Positions 1 to 6,040 of a stretch of DNA of 10,255 nucleotides are shown here, one piece after another. Each line of letters begins with the position of its first letter. The first letter of the stretch is position 1. This stretch comes from JAJTHJ01 sp046316025. Its GTDB lineage: Bacteria > Pseudomonadota > Gammaproteobacteria > Burkholderiales > Burkholderiaceae_F. The notes beneath the pieces were generated by a model that had not been told where the DNA came from, ran no database searches, and worked only from the letters and a program-made list of their open reading frames with translations. Location: assembly GCA_046316025.1 (NCBI GenBank), contig JBKCXU010000009.1, positions 1-10,255 of the forward strand. Reading direction: 5' to 3'. The position numbers and the translations under genes are program-made.

Positions 1-38
1 CTCTTGATCTTCAGGCGGATTTCTTTGGTGCTTGGCAT
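1..38 (-). CDS. atpG: ATP synthase F1 gamma subunit, N-terminal fragment (cut by window edge)
   Basis: Only the first 12 codons and part of a thirteenth are in the window. They read MPSTKEIRLKIK, the typical start of bacterial F1 gamma subunits, where the N-terminal helix forms part of the rotor shaft inside the alpha3beta3 ring. The ATG lies at 36-38. The ribosome binding site is weak (GGGA a few bases upstream). Position right after atpA is the standard place for atpG. The gap to atpA is 99 bases, longer than other gaps in this operon, because it holds an inverted-repeat element. Identity rests on the short N-terminus plus synteny, which together are convincing. Confidence 0.9.
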   Translation of the reverse strand, partial: MPSTKEIRLKIK

Positions 39-56
39 AGGCGTCCCGGGCGGTAA

Positions 57-125
57 GTCATTCCCGCGGAAGCGGGAATCCAGTGGTCTTCAACGTCGCT
101 GGGTTCCCGCTTGCGCGGGAACGAC
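57..125. repeat. REP/dRS3-like double-hairpin element between atpA and atpG
   Basis: Two small palindromes face each other. The first is TTCCCGC-GGAA-GCGGGAA at 61-78 and the second is TTCCCGC-TTGC-GCGGGAA at 104-121. Each has a 7-bp stem and a 4-base loop. The outer flanks (GTCA at 57-60 and CGAC at 122-125) make the whole unit an imperfect inverted repeat. The first half fits the pattern ATTCCC-N8-GGGAAT known as dRS3 in Neisseria and similar dispersed repeats of other Beta- and Gammaproteobacteria. In the mRNA the two hairpins would sit between the atpA stop and the atpG start, where they could affect transcript stability or relative gene output. That role is inference. Confidence 0.8.
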
Positions 126-137
126 AGTCCATGTCCG

Positions 138-1679
138 TCAGTAGGCTCCCGTCTGCTTGAATTCCTTGATCGCGGCGGTCAGCGCCGCTTCGTCGTCCTT
201 GGACAGATCCTTGGTCGACTCGATGCGCTCCACCAGCGCAGCGTGCTTTAGCTTGAGAAACTCGCGCAGCGCACGCTCCATCGACAACGCCTTGCCGATC
301 TCGACGTCGTCGTAGTGGCCGTTGTTGGCGGCAAAGAGCGTGACCGCCTGCTCCCACACTTGCAGCGGCTGGTACTGCGGCTGCTTCATGAGCTCGGTAA
401 CCATGCGGCCGCGGTCGAGCTGCTTGCGGGTGGCTTCGTCCAGGTCGGAGGCGAACTGCGAGAACGCCGCCAGTTCACGATACTGCGCGAGCGCCAGACG
501 CACGCCGCCGCCCAGCTTCTTGATGACCTTGGTCTGCGCCGCGCCGCCGACGCGGGAGACCGAGATACCGGCGTTCATCGCCGGGCGGATGCCGGCGTTG
601 AAGAGGTCGGTTTCCAAAAAGATTTGGCCGTCGGTAATCGAAATCACGTTGGTCGGCACGAAGGCGGTCACGTCGCCGGCCTGCGTCTCGATGATCGGCA
701 GCGCCGTCAGCGACCCGGTCTTGCCCTTGACCGCGCCCTGGGTGAACTTCTCGACGTACTCCTCGTTGACGCGCGCGGCGCGCTCCAGCAAGCGCGAGTG
801 CAGATAGAACACGTCGCCGGGATAGGCTTCGCGGCCCGGTGGGCGGCGCAGCAGCAGCGAGACTTGCCGGTACGCCCAGGCCTGCTTGGTCAGCGCGTCG
901 TCAATGATCCGCGCGTCCTGGCCGCGGTCGCGGAAGTACTCGCCCATCGTGCAACCCGAGTACGGCGCGATGTACTGCATCGCCGCGGATTCCGACGCGG
1001 TGGCGGCCACCACGATCGTGTAGGCCATCGCACCCGTCTCTTCGAGTTTGCGCACGACGTTGGCGACGGTGGAGGCCTTCTGCCCGATCGCCACGTAGAT
1101 GCAGATCAGGTCCTTGCCCTTGGAATTGATGATCGTGTCCACCGCGACCGCGGTCTTGCCGGTCTGGCGGTCGCCGATGATGAGTTCCCGCTGGCCGCGG
1201 CCGACCGGCACCATCGCGTCGATCGCCTTAAGGCCCGTCTGTACCGGTTGCGACACCGACTTGCGCGCGATCACGCCCGGGGCGACCTTCTCGATCACGT
1301 CAGTCATCTTGGCGTTGATCGGCCCCTTGCCGTCGATAGGCTGGCCGAGCGAGTTGACCACGCGGCCGATCAGCTCGGGGCCGACCGGCACGTCCAGGAT
1401 GCGGCCGGTGGACTTGACCGTGTCGCCCTCGCGGATGTGCTCGTAGTCGCCCAGAATCACCGCGCCGACCGAGTCGCGCTCGAGGTTGAGCGCCAGGCCG
1501 AAGGTGTTGTTCGGGAACTCCAGCATCTCGCCCTGCATGGCGTCGGACAGGCCGTGCACGCGGCAGATACCGTCGGTCACCGTCACCACCGTGCCCTGCG
1601 TGCGCACGTCGGTGGCCAGGCCCAGGTTCTGGATGCGGCTCTTCAGCAGTTCGCTGATTTCGGAAGGATTGAGTTGCAT
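138..1679 (-). CDS. atpA: ATP synthase F1 alpha subunit
   Basis: Encodes 513 residues, the usual length. Alpha carries the non-catalytic nucleotide sites of F1 and forms the alpha3beta3 hexamer with beta on the cytoplasmic face of the inner membrane. Visible marks are the P-loop GDRQTGKT at 169-176 (K175, T176), the arginine finger R376 in SVSRVGGAAQ, and RRPPGREAYPGDVFYLHSRL near 278-297. The C-terminus KQTGAY is typical of Betaproteobacteria. The start is the ATG at 1677-1679 (MQLNPSEISE), preceded by GGAG at 1689-1692 with 9 bases between; a longer reading frame up to 1694 has no such support. One oddity is that the Walker B region reads ARIIDDAL (256-263) where the family normally has ALIVYDDL or ALIIYDDL, so L257, Y260 and D262 are changed. 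Stop TGA is at 138-140; atpH ends 36 bases upstream. Confidence 0.98.
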   Translation of the reverse strand: MQLNPSEISELLKSRIQNLGLATDVRTQGTVVTVTDGICRVHGLSDAMQGEMLEFPNNTFGLALNLERDSVGAVILGDYEHIREGDTVKSTGRILDVPVGPELIGRVVNSLGQPIDGKGPINAKMTDVIEKVAPGVIARKSVSQPVQTGLKAIDAMVPVGRGQRELIIGDRQTGKTAVAVDTIINSKGKDLICIYVAIGQKASTVANVVRKLEETGAMAYTIVVAATASESAAMQYIAPYSGCTMGEYFRDRGQDARIIDDALTKQAWAYRQVSLLLRRPPGREAYPGDVFYLHSRLLERAARVNEEYVEKFTQGAVKGKTGSLTALPIIETQAGDVTAFVPTNVISITDGQIFLETDLFNAGIRPAMNAGISVSRVGGAAQTKVIKKLGGGVRLALAQYRELAAFSQFASDLDEATRKQLDRGRMVTELMKQPQYQPLQVWEQAVTLFAANNGHYDDVEIGKALSMERALREFLKLKHAALVERIESTKDLSKDDEAALTAAIKEFKQTGAY

Positions 1680-1715
1680 TGCTTTCAACTCCAAAGATTC
1701 TTGGGGCGCGCCCGC

Positions 1716-2258
1716 TCAGGGAGCGGTCAGCACCGCTTGCATTTGCGCCAGGCGCGTCTTGACCGTCGTGTCGAGCACGTGATCGCCGACCGCCACACGC
1801 ACGCCGCCGATCAGCGCCGGATCGACCACGATCTCGGCCTTCAACTGCAAGGCGAACTTGCGCGATAGTCCGGCGACCAGATCTGCCACCTGCGCCTCGG
1901 TCAGCGGAAAGGCGCTTTCGATCGTGCAGTCGGCGACGCCCTCGGCCGCGTTCTTCAGCCCGCGGAACTGACGCGAAATCTCTGGCAGCGCGGCCAGCCG
2001 GCCGTTATCGATGAGCGTGCGCAGAAAATTCGCGCCGGCCGCTGGCAGGGGCGCCTTGAGCAGGCCGGCCAGCAAGTCGAAGAGTTGCGCCGCGCCTAGA
2101 TTGGGGTCGCCGGCGACCGCCTCGACCTGCGGGTTGCCGGCGATCTGCGCGAGCTCCTCCAACCAGCCGAGCCAGCCGGCGAGCGGTGCGCCTTCGCTCT
2201 GCGCGGTTTCGAACAGCGCTTCGGCGTAGGGGCGGGCAATGGTGGACAGTTCGGCCAT
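1716..2258 (-). CDS. atpH: ATP synthase F1 delta subunit
   Basis: Encodes 180 residues, the normal size for delta (OSCP), which links the top of F1 to the b-subunit stalk and so holds the stator still. The N-terminal motif MAELSTIARPYAEALFETA is characteristic: the conserved ARPYAxALF segment lies at about 8-16. The C-terminal part ends with the family signature IGGVRVAVGDHVLDTTVKTRL (roughly 149-169). The start ATG is 7 bases after the atpF stop, with no strong ribosome binding site, which suggests translational coupling to atpF. The gene lies between atpF and atpA as in nearly all proteobacterial atp operons. Nothing unusual is seen in the protein. Confidence 0.97.
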   Translation of the reverse strand: MAELSTIARPYAEALFETAQSEGAPLAGWLGWLEELAQIAGNPQVEAVAGDPNLGAAQLFDLLAGLLKAPLPAAGANFLRTLIDNGRLAALPEISRQFRGLKNAAEGVADCTIESAFPLTEAQVADLVAGLSRKFALQLKAEIVVDPALIGGVRVAVGDHVLDTTVKTRLAQMQAVLTAP

Positions 2259-2265
2259 GGCTGGG

Positions 2266-2736
2266 CTAGAGCTTCGCCTTCAACTGCGCGAGCAGTTCGG
2301 CGTGCACCTGCGGGTTGACCTCGCGCTGCAGGATCTGCGCGGCACCGGCCACGGCGAGATCGGCCACCTGGTCGCGCAGCGCGGTCTTGGCGCGCTGCAC
2401 CTGCTGCTCGGCATCGACGCGGGCGGCCTCGATCAGCCGGTCGCCTTCGGCCTTGGCGTGCGACTTGGCTTCTTCGACCAGCGCGGCGCCGCGCTTTTCG
2501 GCCTCGGCGACGATCTGCTGCGCGCGGGTGCGCGCTTCGGCCTCGATCTGCGCGGTCTGCTTGCGCGCCTCGGCCAGGCTTTGGTTGCCGCGGTCGGCCG
2601 CGGCCAGGCCGTCGGCGATCTTCTGGCGCCGCTCGTCGAGCGACTTGATCAGCGGCGGCCAGATGAACTTCATCGTCACCCAGGCGCCGATGAAGAACAC
2701 CGCGAACTGGAAGAACAACGTAGCGTTAATGTTCAT
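2266..2736 (-). CDS. atpF: ATP synthase Fo b subunit
   Basis: Encodes 156 residues, the typical length for a homodimeric b subunit. A single N-terminal membrane helix (about residues 5-27, from ATLFFQFAVFF to IWPPL) anchors it. It is followed by ERRQKIADGLAAAD at about 36-49 and a long charged Ala/Glu/Lys/Arg-rich helix that forms the coiled-coil peripheral stalk. The C-terminus binds delta. The start is the ATG at 2734-2736, giving MNINATLFF, which matches the family. The open frame continues upstream to 3012 but overlaps atpE in another frame and is not coding. The ribosome binding site is poor and a small hairpin lies 11 bases upstream of the start, so initiation may be weak relative to atpE. 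Confidence 0.97.
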   Translation of the reverse strand: MNINATLFFQFAVFFIGAWVTMKFIWPPLIKSLDERRQKIADGLAAADRGNQSLAEARKQTAQIEAEARTRAQQIVAEAEKRGAALVEEAKSHAKAEGDRLIEAARVDAEQQVQRAKTALRDQVADLAVAGAAQILQREVNPQVHAELLAQLKAKL

Positions 2737-2747
2737 GGACAGACGGC

Positions 2748-2761
2748 CCGGCTTGCGCCGG
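2748..2761 (-). promoter_or_regulatory. Small GC hairpin in the atpF translation start region
   Basis: The sequence forms a perfect 5-bp stem (CCGGC / GCCGG) with a 4-base loop, about 11 bases upstream of the atpF ATG, where a ribosome binding site would be expected. No Shine-Dalgarno-like GGAG is present. The hairpin could lower atpF initiation, consistent with two b subunits per complex against a c-ring of about ten. The regulatory role is inference; a 5-bp GC stem is not rare in DNA this GC-rich. Confidence 0.3.
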
Positions 2762-2798
2762 CCCGGTTCCGTGCTGCGGGTTGAGGTGAGTGCGCCGA

Positions 2799-3091
<293 letters not shown>

Positions 3092-4057
3092 TCAGTGACC
3101 TTCGTGCGCCTGACCGATGTACACCATCGTCAGCATCATGAAGATGAAGGCCTGCAACAACACGATCAGGATGTGGAACAACAGCCAGGCGGTGCCCGCC
3201 ACGGCGTGGCCAACGGCCAGGAAGAAGGCCGGGTCAAAGAACCGGAAGAGTATGGCTCCCACCACGAGGAGGATAAGAGCCTGCTTTCCGCGCCCGGAGG
3301 TAGCAAGCCAAAGTAGGCCGATAAAATAGGCCAAGAGCACGACAGACCAAGCGAAGGCGCTGCCCACACCCTTTGAGGCGCCCCAAGTGCCGCCCAGCAG
3401 CGCGATCAGGAAAAACAGCAGTTCGCCCGCGTACATGTTGCCGAACAGTCGCATGCCGAGCGAGACCATCTTGGCCGCGTACTCGATCAGGTTCAGGCCG
3501 AAGTTGGCCGGATACAGGTACCACTTGTCGCCGAAGGGCGCGGCAAACAGTTCGTGCACCCAGCCGCCGAAGCCCTTGATCTTGATGCCGTAATAGATCA
3601 TCAGCAGCAGCACGCCGAGCGACATGCCGAGGGTGCCGTTCAGATCGGCGGTGGGCAGCGGGCGCAGGTAGTGGATGCCGAACAGGCCCGCGATCCACGG
3701 AAACAGATCCACCGGGATCAGGTCGATCGCGTTCATGAACACGATCCAGACGAACACGGTGAGGGCCAGGGGAGCAATAAAGGTGCGGTCGCCGTGGACG
3801 ATGGACTTGGATTGCTCTTCGACCATCTCGACCAGCATTTCGACGAACGCCTGGAAGCGGGTGGGCACGCCGGCGGTGGCGCGCTTGGCCGCGCCGCGCA
3901 GCAGCCACAGGGTAAGCAGCAGGCAGGCGACCGAAAAGAAGATCGTGTCGACGTTGATCACCGAGAAGTCGACGATCGACTTCTGCTTGGCCGTGGCCAA
4001 GTGCGTCAGGTGATGAACGATGTATTCGGTGGCGGTGGGGGCTTCGGCCGTGGCCAT
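3092..4057 (-). CDS. atpB: ATP synthase Fo a subunit, with an extra in-frame segment
   Basis: Encodes 321 residues, longer than E. coli subunit a (271) and longer than the roughly 265-295 I remember for Betaproteobacteria. Subunit a is the stator half of the Fo ion channel, in the inner membrane next to the c-ring. Family marks are EYIVHHL near 11-17, the FNAID-like segment FMNAIDLIPVDLFPW (107-121), and the channel motif GMRLFGNMYAGEL (201-213) with the essential arginine R203 (E. coli R210) and E212 (E219). H295 and Q302 correspond to E. coli H245 and Q252. The arginine-to-histidine distance is 92 residues against 35 in E. coli. The excess is mostly residues 228-276, described separately. 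The ATG is 15 bases after atpI, with only a weak ribosome binding site. All key channel residues are present, so the protein is probably functional. Confidence 0.97.
   Translation of the reverse strand: MATAEAPTATEYIVHHLTHLATAKQKSIVDFSVINVDTIFFSVACLLLTLWLLRGAAKRATAGVPTRFQAFVEMLVEMVEEQSKSIVHGDRTFIAPLALTVFVWIVFMNAIDLIPVDLFPWIAGLFGIHYLRPLPTADLNGTLGMSLGVLLLMIYYGIKIKGFGGWVHELFAAPFGDKWYLYPANFGLNLIEYAAKMVSLGMRLFGNMYAGELLFFLIALLGGTWGASKGVGSAFAWSVVLLAYFIGLLWLATSGRGKQALILLVVGAILFRFFDPAFFLAVGHAVAGTAWLLFHILIVLLQAFIFMMLTMVYIGQAHEGH
3230..3376 (-). other. Insert of about 49 codons in atpB with atypical codon use
   Basis: This segment encodes residues 228-276 of subunit a. Removing it joins GGTWGA directly to AFFLAVGHAVAGTAW, which lines up with normal betaproteobacterial subunit a. 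It holds two hydrophobic stretches, about 235-253 and 259-274, split by the basic SGRGK turn. By hand count its GC is about 58% (85 of 147). GC at third codon positions is about 67%, against 86% in the 28 codons before it and about 97% in the 34 codons after it. None of its nine Leu codons is CTG, whereas CTG is six of seven in the preceding flank. Short inverted TCAAAG (3234-3239) and CTTTGA (3371-3376) lie at its ends, which may be chance. Boundaries are approximate. Confidence 0.7.
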
Positions 4058-4072
4058 GTCTTCGATTCCGCG

Positions 4073-4435
4073 CTAGCGCCACGCAAGGGCGACCAAGTAA
4101 CTCTTCAACGTGACGACGATCGAAGCGACCAACGCCAGCCAAACCATGTCCCGGTAGGCCCAGATCGCCAGCGCCAGCAGCGCGACGGTCGAGCCCAGCT
4201 TGACGAACTCACCCACGAAGAACGTCGCCGCGTCCGCCCCGCCCGGCCGCCGGCTCGCCACCGCCAGCCGCAACGCGAACAAGCCGTTGGGAACGAAACA
4301 GGCCGCGCCGCCAAGCAACGCGGAAACCGCCGCACTCCCCCCGCCGACGGCCCAGGCGATCACGGCCACCAGGGCCGTGCCCGCGATTTGCAGGCCGACG
4401 ATCCGGAACATTGTCGTGGGAGGCGACGCACTCAC
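4073..4435 (-). CDS. atpI: ATP synthase subunit I (AtpI), first gene of the operon
   Basis: A small membrane protein of up to 120 residues with four hydrophobic stretches (about 12-30, 34-55, 73-92, 96-117). It matches the ATP synthase I family: SALLGGAACFVPNGLFALRL (about 38-57), FFVGEFVKLGSTVALL (about 72-87) and the C-terminal TLKSYLVAL. AtpI assists c-ring or enzyme assembly and is not essential in E. coli. The longest form begins with GTG at 4433-4435; an ATG at 4409-4411 (MFRIVGLQ) would give 112 residues. Neither start has a clear ribosome binding site. The longer form aligns better in length with the E. coli N-terminus. The operon promoter lies about 60-90 bases upstream, and atpB follows after 15 bases. 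Confidence 0.88.
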   Translation of the reverse strand: MSASPPTTMFRIVGLQIAGTALVAVIAWAVGGGSAAVSALLGGAACFVPNGLFALRLAVASRRPGGADAATFFVGEFVKLGSTVALLALAIWAYRDMVWLALVASIVVTLKSYLVALAWR

Positions 4436-4477
4436 CGCACCGGCGCTACACCGGGCAGCGCAAACGCCGCCACTGAG

Positions 4478-4494
4478 TCCGCAAAGCCTGCGGA
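4478..4494. promoter_or_regulatory. Inverted repeat at the presumed atp transcription start
   Basis: TCCGCA and TGCGGA form a perfect 6-bp inverted repeat with a 5-base spacer. It begins at the downstream edge of the -10 hexamer of the atp promoter and covers the expected start site near 4487. It could be an operator or a hairpin at the very 5' end of the transcript. No known regulator is recognised from the sequence, and a 6-bp repeat of this composition can arise by chance. Confidence 0.3.
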
Positions 4495-4523
4495 TTCTAG
4501 TGGCCCCGGCGGGGCAGGGTCAA
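4494..4523 (-). promoter_or_regulatory. Sigma70-type promoter of the atp operon
   Basis: On the minus strand a -35 hexamer TTGACC (4518-4523) is followed after exactly 18 bases by a -10 hexamer TAGAAT (4494-4499). Each matches the consensus at five of six positions. Transcription would begin near 4487, giving a leader of about 50-75 bases before atpI. The promoter sits just after the stop codon of the upstream 105-residue gene (4552-4554), so the atp operon can be transcribed on its own. The spacer is very GC-rich and contains the near-palindrome GCCCCGCCGGGGC. Confidence 0.75.
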
Positions 4524-4551
4524 ATCTATGTTGCGGCGCGAAAGACCGCTG

Positions 4552-4869
4552 CTAGCCCCGCAGGCTGCCGACGTACTTGCGGCGATCGTCGGCCGCGGGA
4601 TCCGCTAGCAGCTGAGGCAGGGCTGGCTGCGGTGGCGCAACCGCGAGTGGCACGACCACGCGCTCGGCCGGCTTGCCGGCAAGTCCCAAGCGGTCGAGCA
4701 ATTGCAGGGCCAAAAGCACGCCGTCTTCGTCGGCGCCCTCGGAAAAGCGGCCCAGCATCACGCGAGCGTAGCCGGGATCGCCGACGAAGCGTAGGGCATC
4801 CACCGCAATGCCATTACGGGCGGCGACGACCTTCAGCCGGGCGATCAGCCGGAACGTTTCGTTGTCCAT
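4552..4869 (-). CDS. Uncharacterised 105-residue protein upstream of the atp operon
   Basis: I do not recognise this protein. It begins MDNETFRLIARLKVVAARNG and has an N-terminal, probably helical part (about 1-70) with alternating charged and hydrophobic residues, then a Pro/Ala/Val-rich stretch (about 71-88), and a charged tail ending DDRRKYVGSLRG. It has no signal peptide, no membrane helix and no cysteine, so it is probably a small soluble cytoplasmic protein. The ATG at 4867-4869 is chosen because GGAG at 4876-4879 lies 6 bases upstream; a TTG at 4879-4881 in the same frame would overlap that site. It stands alone, 145 bases after the HAD gene and just before the atp promoter, where many Burkholderiales have parB instead. 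The good start signal and compact design support a real gene. Confidence 0.7.
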   Translation of the reverse strand: MDNETFRLIARLKVVAARNGIAVDALRFVGDPGYARVMLGRFSEGADEDGVLLALQLLDRLGLAGKPAERVVVPLAVAPPQPALPQLLADPAADDRRKYVGSLRG

Positions 4870-4875
4870 GGGCGT

Positions 4876-4879
4876 CTCC
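4876..4879 (-). promoter_or_regulatory. Ribosome binding site fixing the start of the 105-residue gene
   Basis: GGAG on the minus strand, 6 bases before the ATG at 4867-4869. It overlaps the alternative in-frame TTG codon, which makes the ATG the more likely start. Confidence 0.65.
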
Positions 4880-4944
4880 AATTCAGAACTCCCAAATCTA
4901 ACAGCAATCAGTCCGAGAACTATCCAGAAAATTCACGCCGCGCA

Positions 4945-4999
4945 TCCCGCGTTTTCGCAACACGCGGTGCACCGGCCGATCGAAGTTCCGCGTGCGGGA
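4945..4999 (-). terminator. Possible imperfect terminator-like structure after the HAD gene
   Basis: Downstream of the HAD stop codon the minus strand contains TCCCGC and ACGCGG followed by their complements CCGCGT and GCGGGA, so nested pairing is possible, with a large central loop and an unpaired stretch on one side. There is no T-run directly after it, so it is not a classical intrinsic terminator. It may slow or end transcription from the sulfatase operon, but confidence is low. The rest of 4880-5014 holds only the leader of the 105-residue gene. A TAGATT hexamer lies in that leader, but it has no convincing -35 partner. Confidence 0.25.
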
Positions 5000-5014
5000 C
5001 GCCGGGCGCGCGGG

Positions 5015-6040
5015 CTAGCGCGTGGCGGGCGGGAAGATGGTGCGCCAATCGCTTTTCATGCCGACGATCGTCCAGCCGCGGCGCGGCCCCTCGTCCAGAC
5101 CGCGCGCGAGCCGCCCAACGGAGGAATGGCGGTCGTAGGCGTACTCGCGCACGGCGTCGTCGTGGTGCACGAGCACGGCCAGCCGCGGCCCGGCGCCGGC
5201 GCTCACCCATTCGAGCATCTCGAAGTCGCCATCGGAGTTGCCGAATGCGGCCACCGGGCGCCGGCCTATATGGCGCTCGATGCCCACCGGCTTGCCCGCG
5301 CCGTCGTCGATGAAGTCGATCTGCGGCAAGCGCACGATCGTCGGTACGCCAGCGCGTAGCTCGTAACGCGTCTTGATGCTCGATCCCACGACCTGCTCGG
5401 GCGGGATGCCGTAGACCGGCTCGGCCCAGGCCCGCAGAAACTCGATGCCGCCGCCGGAAACGATGTACGTCTTGAAGTTGTGCGTCCGCAGGTACGCCAG
5501 CAGCTCGAGCATTGGCTGGTACACGAGCTCGGTGAACGGCCGCCCGAAGCGCGGGTGCCGCGCCGTGGCCAGCCAGTCGCGGACGATTTCCTGGAACTCC
5601 TGCGGCGTCGTGCCGGCATGGGTGGCCATCACGATTTGCAGCAGGGCCTGCTCGCCCCCTGCCGCCAGCGCGGCCAGATCGCCCTCCAGCGCCGCCCGGA
5701 ACGGCTGCGTCCGTTGCCACTCCGGATGGCGCGGCGCCAAGGCCCGGACGCGGTCGATGGCGAAGAAGAACTGGACGTAGGCGGGCTGCTCGGCCCACAG
5801 CGTGCCGTCGTTGTCGAAAACGGCGATGCGCTCGGCGGGCGGAACGAAGCCGCCGCTGCCGCTCGTCGTCGCGGCACGCACGAAGGCGACGATCCGCGCC
5901 TTCGCCGGGCCTTCGGCCCACGACGGCAGCGGGTCGGCCTGGGCCCGGACGGCGCCGGCGCGCGCCAGCGCCAGCCCCAAGGCGGCGCCGCACAGCCGGC
6001 GCCGCGCGGAAGCGGCTCCCAAAAGAGAGGCGGGCGTCAC
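5015..6040 (-). CDS. Exported HAD-superfamily phosphatase-like hydrolase
   Basis: Encodes 341 residues with the four HAD motifs: motif I FDNDGT (75-80; nucleophile D76, acid D78), motif II VSGGG (194-198; S195), motif III K249 in AGKPVGI, and motif IV GNSDGDFEM (267-275; D270, D272). The phosphoserine-phosphatase-like arrangement implies a Mg2+-dependent phosphomonoesterase; the substrate is unknown. Residues 1-35 look like a signal peptide, with an Arg cluster (SARRRLCG, 11-18), a hydrophobic core, and a likely cut after RAQA. The arginines suggest possible Tat export, though the motif is not canonical. The start is a GTG at 6038-6040 overlapping the sulfatase stop (GTGA), so translation is probably coupled. 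From memory, similar HAD proteins with a C-terminal MKxDWxTxF motif occur beside arylsulfatases; here it reads MKSDWRTIF (328-336). The two proteins probably act together in the periplasm. Confidence 0.9.
   Translation of the reverse strand: MTPASLLGAASARRRLCGAALGLALARAGAVRAQADPLPSWAEGPAKARIVAFVRAATTSGSGGFVPPAERIAVFDNDGTLWAEQPAYVQFFFAIDRVRALAPRHPEWQRTQPFRAALEGDLAALAAGGEQALLQIVMATHAGTTPQEFQEIVRDWLATARHPRFGRPFTELVYQPMLELLAYLRTHNFKTYIVSGGGIEFLRAWAEPVYGIPPEQVVGSSIKTRYELRAGVPTIVRLPQIDFIDDGAGKPVGIERHIGRRPVAAFGNSDGDFEMLEWVSAGAGPRLAVLVHHDDAVREYAYDRHSSVGRLARGLDEGPRRGWTIVGMKSDWRTIFPPATR

Noticed and set aside
315..1868. Plus-strand open frame of 517 codons opposite atpA and atpH
   Set aside because: Composition is dominated by Arg, His, Asp, Leu and Val with no motif, and it is opposite one of the best-conserved genes known.
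3234..3376. Insertion sequence or mini-transposon inside atpB
   Set aside because: The terminal inverted repeats are only 6 bp, no target-site duplication is evident, and the segment is open and in frame; described as an insert of unknown origin instead.
4500..4517. GCCCCGCCGGGGC near-palindrome in the promoter spacer as an operator
   Set aside because: Only a 6-bp GC palindrome in very GC-rich DNA; no independent support.
3554..4901. Plus-strand open frames across atpB, atpI, the atp promoter and the small gene
   Set aside because: No domain, low-complexity charged composition, and opposite to genes with recognisable products and start signals.
4920..5993. Minus-strand open frame of 357 codons overlapping the HAD gene
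   Set aside because: Out-of-frame shadow, very rich in Arg, Gly and Ala; the other frame has all four HAD motifs and a signal peptide.
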